64,000 bases of DNA. Source: DASUCS01 sp041166745 (GTDB lineage Bacteria; Actinomycetota; Acidimicrobiia; Acidimicrobiales; JACDCH01). The notes beneath the pieces were generated by a model. That model saw nothing but the letters and a program-made list of their open reading frames with translations, was not told where the DNA came from and searched no databases. This document shows positions 42,601 to 49,463 of this stretch, piece by piece. The DNA lies in NCBI GenBank assembly GCA_041166745.1, contig JBEEGH010000007.1, positions 1-64,000 of the forward strand, in the 5' to 3' direction. Position 1 is the stretch's first letter, and every line of letters begins with the position of its first letter. The translations under genes were made by a program, and so were the position numbers.

Positions 42601-44234
42601 GGTGTCGGGTCGAGCAGGTTCTGTTCGGGTCCCACCGTGGACGACAGCGACGTGACGAGCTCCTCCCGAATCGCATCGAGGGGCGGGTTGGTGACCTGTG
42701 CGAACAGCTGCTGGAAGTAGTCGAACAGCAGGCGTGGGCGACTCGACAGCGCGGCGATCGGCGTGTCGGTACCCATCGACCCGAGCGCTTCGTAGGCGTT
42801 CTTGACCATCGGTGTGAGCAGGATCTTGAGCTCTTCGGTCGTGTACCCGAACACCCGCTGCTGCTGGATCACCGAGCCGTGCTGCGGTGTGAGGAAGTTT
42901 CGCGACGGCAGATCGTCGAGATGCACGAGACCAGCGTGGAGCCACTCGTCGTACGGGAGAGCCGACGCAAGGTCGTCCTTCAGCTCGTCGTCGCCGATGA
43001 TGCGCCCCTGCGAGGTGTCGACCAGGAACATGCGACCCGGCTGCAGCCGGCCACGCTGCACGATCTCGGCGGGATCGATGTCGAGCACACCGACCTCGCT
43101 GGCCATCACCACCAATCCGTCGGCCGTCACCCAGTAACGCGACGGCCGCAGGCCATTGCGGTCGAGTACGGCGCCGATGACGGTGCCGTCGCTGAACGCG
43201 ATCGACGCCGGACCGTCCCACGGCTCCATCAGTGACGAATGGAACTGGTAGAAGGCTCGCTTCTCGGGCGGCATCGACTCGTGGTTCTCCCACGCCTCCG
43301 GGATCATCATGAGCACGGAATGCGGCAGGCTGCGCCCGGTGAGCTGGAGCAGCTCGAGCACCTCGTCGAACCGCGCCGTGTCAGACGCCCCGGCGGTGCA
43401 GATCGGGAAGGAGCGATCGAGCCCGTCGATCAGGTCGCTGCGCAGGAGCGCCTCGCGCGCTCGCATCCAGTTCTCATTGCCCATGACCGTGTTGATCTCG
43501 CCGTTGTGAGCGACCATGCGGTACGGGTGGGCCAACGGCCACGACGGAAACGTGTTCGTGGAGAAGCGCGAGTGCACGAGCGCGAGCGCCGACTCGAGAC
43601 GCTCGTCGGCCAGGTCGGGGTAGAACTCACCCAACTGCTGCGTGACGAGCATGCCCTTGTAGACGAGCGTGCGAGCTGACAGCGACGGGAAGTACACCGC
43701 CGTCTCGTGTTCCATGCGCTTGCGTGCGACGAAGGCACGCCGGTCGAGATCGATCCCGCTCAGCGGCGTGACGCCATCGGCGGACGCGAGGATCAGCTGC
43801 TTGAACGTCGGCATGGCGTCGCGCGCCATCTGGCCGATCATGGAGTCGTCGGTGGGGACATCGCGCCACGCGACTACCCGGAGGTCTTCGCTCGCGGCGA
43901 TCTTCTCGATGGTCGCCATCACCGCATCACTGTCGGCAGTCGCGCGGGGCAGGAACGCGCAACCGACCGCGTACGAACCTGCGGGCGGCAGTGCGACGTC
44001 GATCACCTCGCGCAGGAAGCGATCGGGAACTTGGATGAGGATCCCGGCGCCGTCACCGACGTTGGCCTCGGCGCCGGTGGCGCCTCGGTGGTCGAGGTGG
44101 CACAGCGAGGAGATGCCGAGCTCGATCATCCGGTGCGATGGCCGGCCGTGCATGTCGACCACGAAGCCGACACCGCACGCGTCATGCTCGAACGCAGGGT
44201 CGTACAAGCCTTGCTTATGAGGCATAGAAGTCAT
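39690..44234 (-). CDS. gltB: Glutamate synthase, large subunit
   Basis: The 1514-residue length is typical. The N-terminal nucleophile Cys is in FEHDACGVGFVVDMHG, exposed after removal of a short propeptide, and HLDHRGATGAEANVGDGAG belongs to the amidotransferase domain. The central and FMN domains show STGAMSYGSISKEAHENLA, ISGHDGGTGASPLTSLKHAG and 3Fe-4S cysteines in CIMMRVCHLDTCPVGVATQ. The C-terminal beta-helix has GGRIIVRPSRH and GATGGECFIRGVVGERF. Start could be ATG 44234 or ATG 44225. A long antisense open frame covers it but is a shadow. Confidence 0.97.
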   Translation of the reverse strand: MTSMPHKQGLYDPAFEHDACGVGFVVDMHGRPSHRMIELGISSLCHLDHRGATGAEANVGDGAGILIQVPDRFLREVIDVALPPAGSYAVGCAFLPRATADSDAVMATIEKIAASEDLRVVAWRDVPTDDSMIGQMARDAMPTFKQLILASADGVTPLSGIDLDRRAFVARKRMEHETAVYFPSLSARTLVYKGMLVTQQLGEFYPDLADERLESALALVHSRFSTNTFPSWPLAHPYRMVAHNGEINTVMGNENWMRAREALLRSDLIDGLDRSFPICTAGASDTARFDEVLELLQLTGRSLPHSVLMMIPEAWENHESMPPEKRAFYQFHSSLMEPWDGPASIAFSDGTVIGAVLDRNGLRPSRYWVTADGLVVMASEVGVLDIDPAEIVQRGRLQPGRMFLVDTSQGRIIGDDELKDDLASALPYDEWLHAGLVHLDDLPSRNFLTPQHGSVIQQQRVFGYTTEELKILLTPMVKNAYEALGSMGTDTPIAALSSRPRLLFDYFQQLFAQVTNPPLDAIREELVTSLSSTVGPEQNLLDPTPASCRQVVVPSPILSNSELAKLLYINEDGDQPGFKPFAVDGLYPVAEGGEGLRRALDDVRSRVSEAIEEGAKLIILSDRHSNEALAPIPSLLLVSAVHHHLIREKTRTQVGLVIECGDAREVHHMALLLGFGAGAINPYLAFETIDDMINEGFLPGLSKGQAIRNYIKACGKGVLKVMSKMGISTVASYTGAQVFECIGLGHELVDEYFTGIASRLGGVGLDVLADEVAARHRYAYLDRPEEVAHRSLWQGGEYQWRREGEFHLFNPETVFKLQHATRAKRYDVFKQYTSLVNDQSGQLATLRGLFKFKEGARPPLPIEEVEPVEAIVKRFSTGAMSYGSISKEAHENLAIAMNRIGGKSNTGEGGEDADRFQRDPNGDLRRSAVKQVASGRFGVTSEYLTNADDLQIKMAQGAKPGEGGQLPGAKVYPWIAQTRHSTPGVGLISPPPHHDIYSIEDLKQLIHDLKNANPKARVHVKLVAEVGVGTVAAGVSKAKADVVLISGHDGGTGASPLTSLKHAGAPWELGLAETQQTLLLNGLRDRIVVQTDGQLKTGRDVVIAALLGAEEFGFATAPLVVSGCIMMRVCHLDTCPVGVATQNPVLRKRFTGKPEFVVNFFEFIAEEVRELLASLGFRSIAEAVGHVESLDTRDAIEHWKAKGLDLSPILHVPESPWEQDRYCTKRQDHGLDRALDQTLVQLCEGALQDGSPVNLELPIRNVNRTVGTILGHEVTKRFGAAGLPDNTIQISFTGSAGQSFGAFVPRGITLRLEGDANDYFGKGLSGGRIIVRPSRHGHPDFVAEENIIAGNVILYGATGGECFIRGVVGERFCVRNSGATAVVEGVGDHGCEYMTGGKVVVLGSTGRNFGAGMSGGLAFVYDPDDTFARRLNFEMVDIDPLEDDDREWLRDVIRRHQSETDSAVAARILARWHDEVRYFVKVFPKDYKRVLEAIRLAEEQGKDVDEAIMAAAHG

Positions 44235-44305
44235 CCCGTGGGGCGTCGGATCGGTTCGGTCCAGGCGCTCTCGAGACAACATTGGCCCGACAGCAGTTTC
44301 GGAAG

Positions 44306-44311
44306 ATTGTA
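44306..44311 (-). promoter_or_regulatory. Probable -10 (TACAAT) of the gltBD operon
   Basis: Minus-strand TACAAT is the closest match to TATAAT near gltB and gives a leader of about 65 bases. Candidate -35 TTCGTC lies 18 bases upstream. Unlike most genes here, gltB therefore appears to have a real untranslated leader. Confidence 0.4.
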
Positions 44312-44339
44312 GTCAGGGGGGCCGCTCGGGACGAACCGA

Positions 44340-44345
44340 TACCGT
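44340..44345 (+). promoter_or_regulatory. -10 hexamer TACCGT for the CapA lipoprotein
   Basis: TACCGT ends 6 bases before GTG 44352. The 15 bases TACCGTTGCCCCGTG are identical to those at ppgK (28698-28712). Confidence 0.55.
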
Positions 44346-44351
44346 TGCCCC

Positions 44352-45419
44352 GTGCGGTGGCGAATCATCGGCGGCATCGCCGCTGCACTGCTGGTGGCCT
44401 GCTCTTCCGGCCGTTCCACGACCTCTCCCGGCAGCGAGCCGGAGCTTTCGACGACCACGTCGTCGACGCGAGCTCCCGCTCCCACGGAACCACCCCAGCC
44501 GGTGACGATCGCCTTCGCCGGCGACATCAACTTCTTCGGTGAGATGGCGACTCGTTTGGCGAACGATCCGCAGACCGCGATCGGGCCGTTCACCGACGTG
44601 CTCAGCGCCGCGGACCTCGCCGTCGCCAACCTCGAAACGTCGGTCGGGACGAGCGGCGCGCCCGAGAACAAGCAGTTCACCTACCAGACGCCGCCTTCAG
44701 CCATCGACGCGCTGCGCGCGGGCGGGTTCGACGTGATCAGCATGGCCAACAACCACGGCCGCGACTTCGGACCAGAGGGACTCGCCGATTCATTGGCGGT
44801 GAAGGACGCTCAGCCCGACCACCTCCTGATCGGCCTCGGCCGCAACGAGACCGAGGCCTACGCGCCGTTCACCACGACGATTCGTGGCCAGCGCATCGCG
44901 GTCATCGGAGCCACCCAGGTGATCGACGGCGAACTCGTCGCCACGTGGACGGCGACCGCGACTCAACCCGGCCTGGCCTCGGCCAAGCGCGCCGACGCGT
45001 TGGTCGCCGCCGTGCAACAGGCACGCACCAATGCCGACACCTTGGTCGTGTTCCTGCACTGGGGCGTCGAGAGGAGCACCTGCCCGAGCGAGGATCAGCA
45101 GACGCTGGCCCGGCAGCTCACTGATGCCGGCGCCGACATCGTCATCGGAACCCACGCTCACCGTTTGCAAGGGGCCGGATTCCTCGGCAGCGCGTTCGTC
45201 GCGTACGGATTGGGGAATTTCGACTTTGAAGCGGTCGGTCCAGACGCCGCCAAGACCGGGGTGATCCAACTGACGGTGACCGGGCGTCACATCGACAAGT
45301 ACGAGTTCATCCCGGGCGTGGTGCGCGGCGCAGTGGCCACACCACTGACAGGAGATGCCGCGCAAGTGGCCCTCGACGACTGGAACAACCTGAGGGCCTG
45401 CACGGGCCTCAGTACGTGA
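44352..45419 (+). CDS. CapA/PgsA-like lipoprotein (calcineurin-like phosphoesterase fold)
   Basis: The 355-residue protein begins with a lipoprotein signal (RWRIIGGIAAALLVACSSG, lipobox LVAC near residue 17) and a Thr/Ser/Pro linker. The CapA domain follows: VTIAFAGDINFFGEMATRL, VANLETSVGTSG, ISMANNHGRDFGPEGL, VFLHWGVERSTCPS and IVIGTHAHRLQGAGFLG. These supply the Asp, Glu, Asn-His and His ligands of the metallophosphatase-like site. Family members act in poly-gamma-glutamate or capsule production, or hydrolyse unknown cell-wall substrates. No pgsB/C partners are nearby. Confidence 0.9.
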   Translation: MRWRIIGGIAAALLVACSSGRSTTSPGSEPELSTTTSSTRAPAPTEPPQPVTIAFAGDINFFGEMATRLANDPQTAIGPFTDVLSAADLAVANLETSVGTSGAPENKQFTYQTPPSAIDALRAGGFDVISMANNHGRDFGPEGLADSLAVKDAQPDHLLIGLGRNETEAYAPFTTTIRGQRIAVIGATQVIDGELVATWTATATQPGLASAKRADALVAAVQQARTNADTLVVFLHWGVERSTCPSEDQQTLARQLTDAGADIVIGTHAHRLQGAGFLGSAFVAYGLGNFDFEAVGPDAAKTGVIQLTVTGRHIDKYEFIPGVVRGAVATPLTGDAAQVALDDWNNLRACTGLST

Positions 45420-45548
45420 CTACTTGTTGTCCCAGTCCTTGTGGGCCTGCTTCTTCGAGGCTTCCTTCTCGTGCTTTGCGACGCGCTTCTCTTTGAGCGA
45501 CCGGCCCGGCTTCTTGGCGTTGCCGGATGGCTTCGACTTTTCACCCAT
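45420..45548 (-). CDS. Small highly basic protein of 42 residues
   Basis: ATG 45548 to TAG 45420 encodes MGEKSKPSGNAKKPGRSLKE, then KRVAKHEKEASKKQAHKD and WDNK. Over a third of residues are Lys or Arg, with an alpha-helical Lys/Ala/Glu middle. Similar tiny Lys-rich proteins with SLKEKR cores occur widely in actinobacteria, and nucleic-acid or ribosome binding is plausible. The case for a real gene rests on TACGCT six bases before ATG, part of a shared divergent promoter, and an exact fit between neighbours: its stop abuts the capA stop. Confidence 0.7.
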   Translation of the reverse strand: MGEKSKPSGNAKKPGRSLKEKRVAKHEKEASKKQAHKDWDNK

Positions 45549-45554
45549 GCTCCA

Positions 45555-45564
45555 AGCGTAGGGT
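45555..45564. promoter_or_regulatory. Bidirectional -10 element (A-N3-TA-N3-T) between the basic peptide and the oxygenase
   Basis: AGCGTAGGGT holds TAGGGT on plus (6 bases before ATG 45571) and TACGCT on minus (6 bases before ATG 45548). It is the most symmetrical of the four cases. Confidence 0.65.
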
Positions 45565-45570
45565 GCGCGC

Positions 45571-46527
45571 ATGGCTCAGGACCGGCACCTCCCGGTCATC
45601 GACGTGTCCGGCGGTGTCGCGGGTGTCGCGGCCGACATCGATGCTGCGTGCCGCGACATGGGTTTCTTCTTCGTCGTCGGTCACGGTGTCCCGGTCGACC
45701 TGCAGGATCGGCTCGACTCCCAGGCCCGCGAGTTCTTCGCCATGGACGAGGACGAGAAAGCCGAGATCGACATGAAGCTCGGTGGCCTGGCCTGGCGCGG
45801 ATGGTTTCCCGTCGGCGGCGAGCTGACATCCGGTCACCCCGACATGAAGGAAGGGTTGTACTTCGGACAGGAGCGTCCGCCGAGCACCGTCCCACTCCAC
45901 GGACCGAACCTCTTCCCCGCACACCCGGTCGGCTTGCGTCAGGCCGTGCTCGACTACATGGACGCTGTGACGGAACTCGGCCACAAGGTGCTGCGAGGCA
46001 TCTCGCTCGCGCTCGGGCTCGACGAGGACTGGTTCGATCGCAACCTCACCGCGGACCCGCTGGTGTTGTTTCGGATCTTCCACTATCCGCCACTCGCGAG
46101 CACCGACGAACGATGGAGTGTGGGCGAGCACACGGACTACGGGCTCATCACCATCCTCGCCCAGGACTCCTCCGGCGGTCTTTCCGTGCGCAGCCCGCAG
46201 GGTTGGGTCGACGTCCCTCCGATTCCGAACGCGTTCGTCGTCAACCTCGGCGACATGCTCGAGCGCATGACCGGCGGCCGTTACAAGTCGACGCCTCACC
46301 GCGTGCACAACACCAGCGGAGTCGATCGGTTGTCGTTCCCGCTGTTCATGGATCCGGCCTGGGACGCCGAGGTACTCCCAGTGCCGTTCGATGGTGTCGA
46401 CCATCGGGACGCTGGCGCCGATCGTTGGGATGGCGCCAGCGTCCACGACTGGTCAGGCACGTACGGCGATTACCTGTTGACGAAGGTCGGTCGCGTGTTT
46501 CCGGACCTTCGCGATGAGGTGCTCTAG
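45571..46527 (+). CDS. Isopenicillin N synthase-like Fe(II)/2-oxoglutarate oxygenase
   Basis: The 318-residue protein has the DIOX_N domain (LPVIDVSGGVAGVAADIDAA, MGFFFVVGHGVPVDLQDRLD) and the double-stranded beta-helix with iron ligands EHTDYGLITILAQD (H-x-D) and STPHRVHNTSGVDRLSFPLF (distal His, then the R-x-S that binds 2-oxoglutarate). Bacterial relatives act on small metabolites. The closest plant and fungal enzymes include gibberellin and ethylene-forming oxygenases, so the substrate is left open. Leaderless start predicted. Confidence 0.9.
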   Translation: MAQDRHLPVIDVSGGVAGVAADIDAACRDMGFFFVVGHGVPVDLQDRLDSQAREFFAMDEDEKAEIDMKLGGLAWRGWFPVGGELTSGHPDMKEGLYFGQERPPSTVPLHGPNLFPAHPVGLRQAVLDYMDAVTELGHKVLRGISLALGLDEDWFDRNLTADPLVLFRIFHYPPLASTDERWSVGEHTDYGLITILAQDSSGGLSVRSPQGWVDVPPIPNAFVVNLGDMLERMTGGRYKSTPHRVHNTSGVDRLSFPLFMDPAWDAEVLPVPFDGVDHRDAGADRWDGASVHDWSGTYGDYLLTKVGRVFPDLRDEVL

Positions 46528-46533
46528 CAGAAC

Positions 46534-47046
46534 TCAGACGCCGAGAGTGCTGTGCAATTCCGCCGCACGGACGAGTACCGCTCGGACGTAGCCCCACGAA
46601 TGGTTGTAGTTCCAGATCGCCGACTCGTGGGTTGCACTCGCCGCGACTCCATTCGCGCACAGCAGATTCGTCGCGCCGGTGAGCGCATCCATGAGGTCTG
46701 ACGGGTCGGCGGCACCGTCGTGGTCGGCGTCGACGCCGTACGCCGCCCACGTGTCTGGCAAGAACTGCATCGGTCCGATCGCGCCCGCGCTCGACGTCGC
46801 ACCCTGCGACCCGCGACCGGTCTCCACATCGTGAATCGCGACGAGGATCAGCGGATCGAGACCCGGGCACGCCGACGCGGCCCGCGCGTAACCCTGGTAG
46901 TCCGCCGGCAATCGTCGAGGTGCCACCTTGTGCATCGGAGCAGACGCCGCGGTCGCCGCCCCGACGTCGGATACCGCGACCGCCAGGCCGAGCACCAAGA
47001 CCGAGGCGGTGATGCCCGCGAGGAGCCGACGAGGCGGGATTGCCAC
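46534..47046 (-). CDS. Secreted lytic transglycosylase (SLT_2-like)
   Basis: Start codon GTG 47046, six bases after TAGCCG. The 170-residue protein has a signal peptide (RRLLAGITASVLVLGLAVAV, cleavage in the SDVGAATAASA region). The catalytic domain shows Glu in LVAIHDVETGRGSQGATSSA, GAIGPMQFLPDTWAAYGVDA, DLMDALTGATNLLCANG and AIWNYNHSWGYVRAVL. It is at the small end of the family and lacks extra wall-binding domains. It would cut the glycan strand outside the membrane. Confidence 0.88.
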   Translation of the reverse strand: MAIPPRRLLAGITASVLVLGLAVAVSDVGAATAASAPMHKVAPRRLPADYQGYARAASACPGLDPLILVAIHDVETGRGSQGATSSAGAIGPMQFLPDTWAAYGVDADHDGAADPSDLMDALTGATNLLCANGVAASATHESAIWNYNHSWGYVRAVLVRAAELHSTLGV

Positions 47047-47101
47047 ACCGGACGGCTACCCCCATGGCCACCGCGGCAACCGTGGGCGGAATACTGGGGC
47101 G

Positions 47102-47713
47102 ATGGGTGCCGCCGTAGACGCAGTGGTGTTCGATCTGGGCGGCGTCCTCATCGATTGGAATCCCCGCTACCTGTACCGCCAGCTCTTCGACGACGACGTG
47201 GCGATGGAGGACTTCCTCGCCAACGTCTGCACGTTGGAGTGGCATGTCGCTCACGATCTCGGACACAGCACCGCCGTATCGTGCGCGGAGCTGGCGCGGC
47301 AGCATCCCGAGCACGCAGCGATGATCCTCGCTTGGGCGGAGCGAACCGAGGACATGATCGGCGGAGCCATCGACGAGACCGTCGAGATACTGGCCGAGCT
47401 CAAAGCGGCCGGAGTGCCGTGCTACATCCTCAGCAACATGGAGCCCGAGACGTTTCCGCTGCGAGTCGAGCGGTTCGAGTTCCTCCACTGGTTCGACGGC
47501 CACGTGATCTCAGGCATGGAGGGTCTCGTGAAGCCCGACCCGAAGATCTTCCGCCAGTTGCTTCGGCGCTTCGATCTGCAACCGTCACGCACGCTGTTCA
47601 TCGACGACAGCCCGGTCAATGTCGAAGCCGCCGCGGCGATCGGGATCCACGCCGTTCTGTTCGAGTCGCCAGCGCAACTGCGCGCGCACCTCGAGAACGT
47701 GGGTTTGCTCTAG
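47102..47713 (+). CDS. HAD-superfamily hydrolase (subfamily IA)
   Basis: Motif I is VVFDLGGVLIDWNPRYLYRQ near residue 8 with DLG in place of the usual DxD, as in YihX-like phosphatases. Motif II is CYILSNMEPETFPLRVERF, then motif III Lys in EGLVKPDPKIFRQLL and motif IV FIDDSPVNVEAAAAIG. ATG 47102 gives 203 residues; the frame is open upstream but antisense to the transglycosylase. Substrate is probably a small sugar phosphate such as glucose-1-phosphate, from YihX similarity only. Confidence 0.9.
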   Translation: MGAAVDAVVFDLGGVLIDWNPRYLYRQLFDDDVAMEDFLANVCTLEWHVAHDLGHSTAVSCAELARQHPEHAAMILAWAERTEDMIGGAIDETVEILAELKAAGVPCYILSNMEPETFPLRVERFEFLHWFDGHVISGMEGLVKPDPKIFRQLLRRFDLQPSRTLFIDDSPVNVEAAAAIGIHAVLFESPAQLRAHLENVGLL

Positions 47714-47720
47714 CCCTGCG

Positions 47721-48194
47721 TCAGGACTTCTGGTAGCGCTTCGCCGGGGTGCCTGGTGGGTTCGAGGCGCCGGGTGCGGCGTCGGGGTTCGGCACGCAGA
47801 CCTCGCACTCGAGGCCGTCGGGATCGCGGAAGAACACGCTCAGGATCGGTCCGAAGTCCGTCACGAAGTCGTCCGCCGCGCCGCGAGCCATGAGGCGGTC
47901 ACGAATCGTCTCGAACGCCTCGATGGATTCCGCCTGCAACGCGAGGTGATCGAGGCGGCCCCGGCCGAACATCGGGGTCTGGCGGTCAGCCTCGGTGTTG
48001 CCCTCGACTTGGAACACGTTGAGCTCTGCGCTCGGACCGACGTGGATGACCGTCATGCGCACAGGACCCTCGCCCGAACCCGGTTCGGGCCCGTCGCGAA
48101 GCACTTTGGCGTCGAACACGTCCACGTAGAAGGCCTGAAGCCGCTCGGTGTCGTTGGTCAGGATGGCGACGTGGTTGAAACCTGAAGTAAGCAA
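47721..48194 (-). CDS. VOC-family (glyoxalase/dioxygenase fold) protein
   Basis: The 157-residue protein has two beta-alpha-beta modules: SGFNHVAILTNDTERLQAFY with the first His, and GRLDHLALQAESIEAFETI followed by DPDGLECEVCVPN with His and Glu. These metal-binding positions are conserved in glyoxalase I-like proteins. The start is uncertain: TTG 48194 follows a GGGGGC stretch, there is no ATG or GTG near, and the frame is open far upstream. The C-terminal PNPDAAPGASNPPGTPAKRY tail is disordered. Confidence 0.8.
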   Translation of the reverse strand: MLTSGFNHVAILTNDTERLQAFYVDVFDAKVLRDGPEPGSGEGPVRMTVIHVGPSAELNVFQVEGNTEADRQTPMFGRGRLDHLALQAESIEAFETIRDRLMARGAADDFVTDFGPILSVFFRDPDGLECEVCVPNPDAAPGASNPPGTPAKRYQKS

Positions 48195-48203
48195 GCCCCC
48201 AGC

Positions 48204-49463
48204 ATGCCTGACCTCGACGCTGCTCGCGACCTGCTGAGGTTCATCGACGCGTCGCCGTCGCCGTTTCACGCGTGTGCGACCGCCGCCGCACGTCTCGATG
48301 CCGCCGGGTTCGCCAGGGTCGCCGAGATCGACGCATGGCCGGCGGACTCCAATCGCGCCTATCTCATCCGCGACGGAAGCCTCGTCGCGTGGTCGGTACC
48401 CGACAGCGCAATCGCCACAACGCCGTTTCGAATCATCGGCGCACACACGGACAGCCCGAACTTGCGAGTCAAGCCCCACGCCGACGTCGAGCGCGCGGGC
48501 GCGCAACTGCTCGCCGTCGAGGTCTACGGCGGGCCGCTGTACAACTCGTGGCTCGACCGCGACCTCGGACTCGCGGGACGCGTCGCGCTGCGAGGGGGCG
48601 ACCTGCGGTTGTTGCACGTCGATCGTGCGATCGCCCGCATCCCGCAACTGGCGATCCACCTCGACCGGGAGGTGAACGTCTCCGGACTCGTACTCAACCC
48701 GCAGCAACACCTCAACCCGGTGTGGGCGATCGGGAACGCGGACTTCAGCGCGTTCGTCGCCGCGGAGCTCGGCGTCGGCGCGGACGAGATCTTGTTCTGG
48801 GACCTCATGCTCCTCGACGTCACACCGGGCTCGCTGCTCGGTCGCGACGACGAGCTGATCAGCGCCGGACGCATCGACAACCTGTGCTCGTCGTGGGCGG
48901 CCGTCGAGGCCGTCATCAACGCCACGGGCAGCAACGAGATCGGCGTCGTGGTGCTGTTCGATCACGAGGAGGTCGGGAGCTCGAGCAACCGGGGCGCGAT
49001 GAGCCCGATGCTCGAGGCCGCCCTCGAGCGCATCACCCTCGGGCTGGGCGGCGGTCGCGAGGAATGGAGACGCGCGCTGGCGGCGTCGATCTGCCTGTCG
49101 GCCGACATGGCGCACGCGACCCACCCGAACTACAGCGAACGCCACGAGCCCGGCCATTGGATCGCGATCAACGGCGGACCGGTGGTGAAGACCAATGTGT
49201 CGCAGCGCTATGCAACAGACGCGCGATCAGCGGCGGAGTTCGTCGAAGCCTGCGAACGCGTCGACGTGCCCGTGCAGCACTACGTGCATCGCAATGACTT
49301 GGTCTGCGGGTCCACGATCGGGCCGATCACTGCCGCTCGGCTCGGCATCTCGACCGTCGACGTCGGCGCGCCACAGCTGTCGATGCATTCAGCGCGTGAG
49401 CTGATGGGTTCGACCGACGCCGCCCTCTACAAGACCGCGCTGACCGCCTTCCTCACGACCTAG
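48204..49463 (+). CDS. apeB: M18-family aspartyl aminopeptidase
   Basis: The 419-residue protein matches the cytosolic tetrahedral M18 peptidases. Zinc ligands can be followed: IIGAHTDSPNLRVKP (His), SAGRIDNLCSSWAAVEA (bridging Asp), LFDHEEVGSSSNRGAMSP (Glu-Glu), LSADMAHATHPNY (Asp) and PQLSMHSARELMG (His). It removes acidic N-terminal residues from peptides. Its TAG overlaps the convergent TAG within CTAG. Confidence 0.93.
   Translation: MPDLDAARDLLRFIDASPSPFHACATAAARLDAAGFARVAEIDAWPADSNRAYLIRDGSLVAWSVPDSAIATTPFRIIGAHTDSPNLRVKPHADVERAGAQLLAVEVYGGPLYNSWLDRDLGLAGRVALRGGDLRLLHVDRAIARIPQLAIHLDREVNVSGLVLNPQQHLNPVWAIGNADFSAFVAAELGVGADEILFWDLMLLDVTPGSLLGRDDELISAGRIDNLCSSWAAVEAVINATGSNEIGVVVLFDHEEVGSSSNRGAMSPMLEAALERITLGLGGGREEWRRALAASICLSADMAHATHPNYSERHEPGHWIAINGGPVVKTNVSQRYATDARSAAEFVEACERVDVPVQHYVHRNDLVCGSTIGPITAARLGISTVDVGAPQLSMHSARELMGSTDAALYKTALTAFLTT

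Noticed and set aside
41091..43235. 714-codon open frame on plus, antisense to gltB
   Set aside because: It mirrors gltB codons, is dominated by Arg, Asp, His and Val as GC-rich antisense frames are, and has no domain; gltB is certain.
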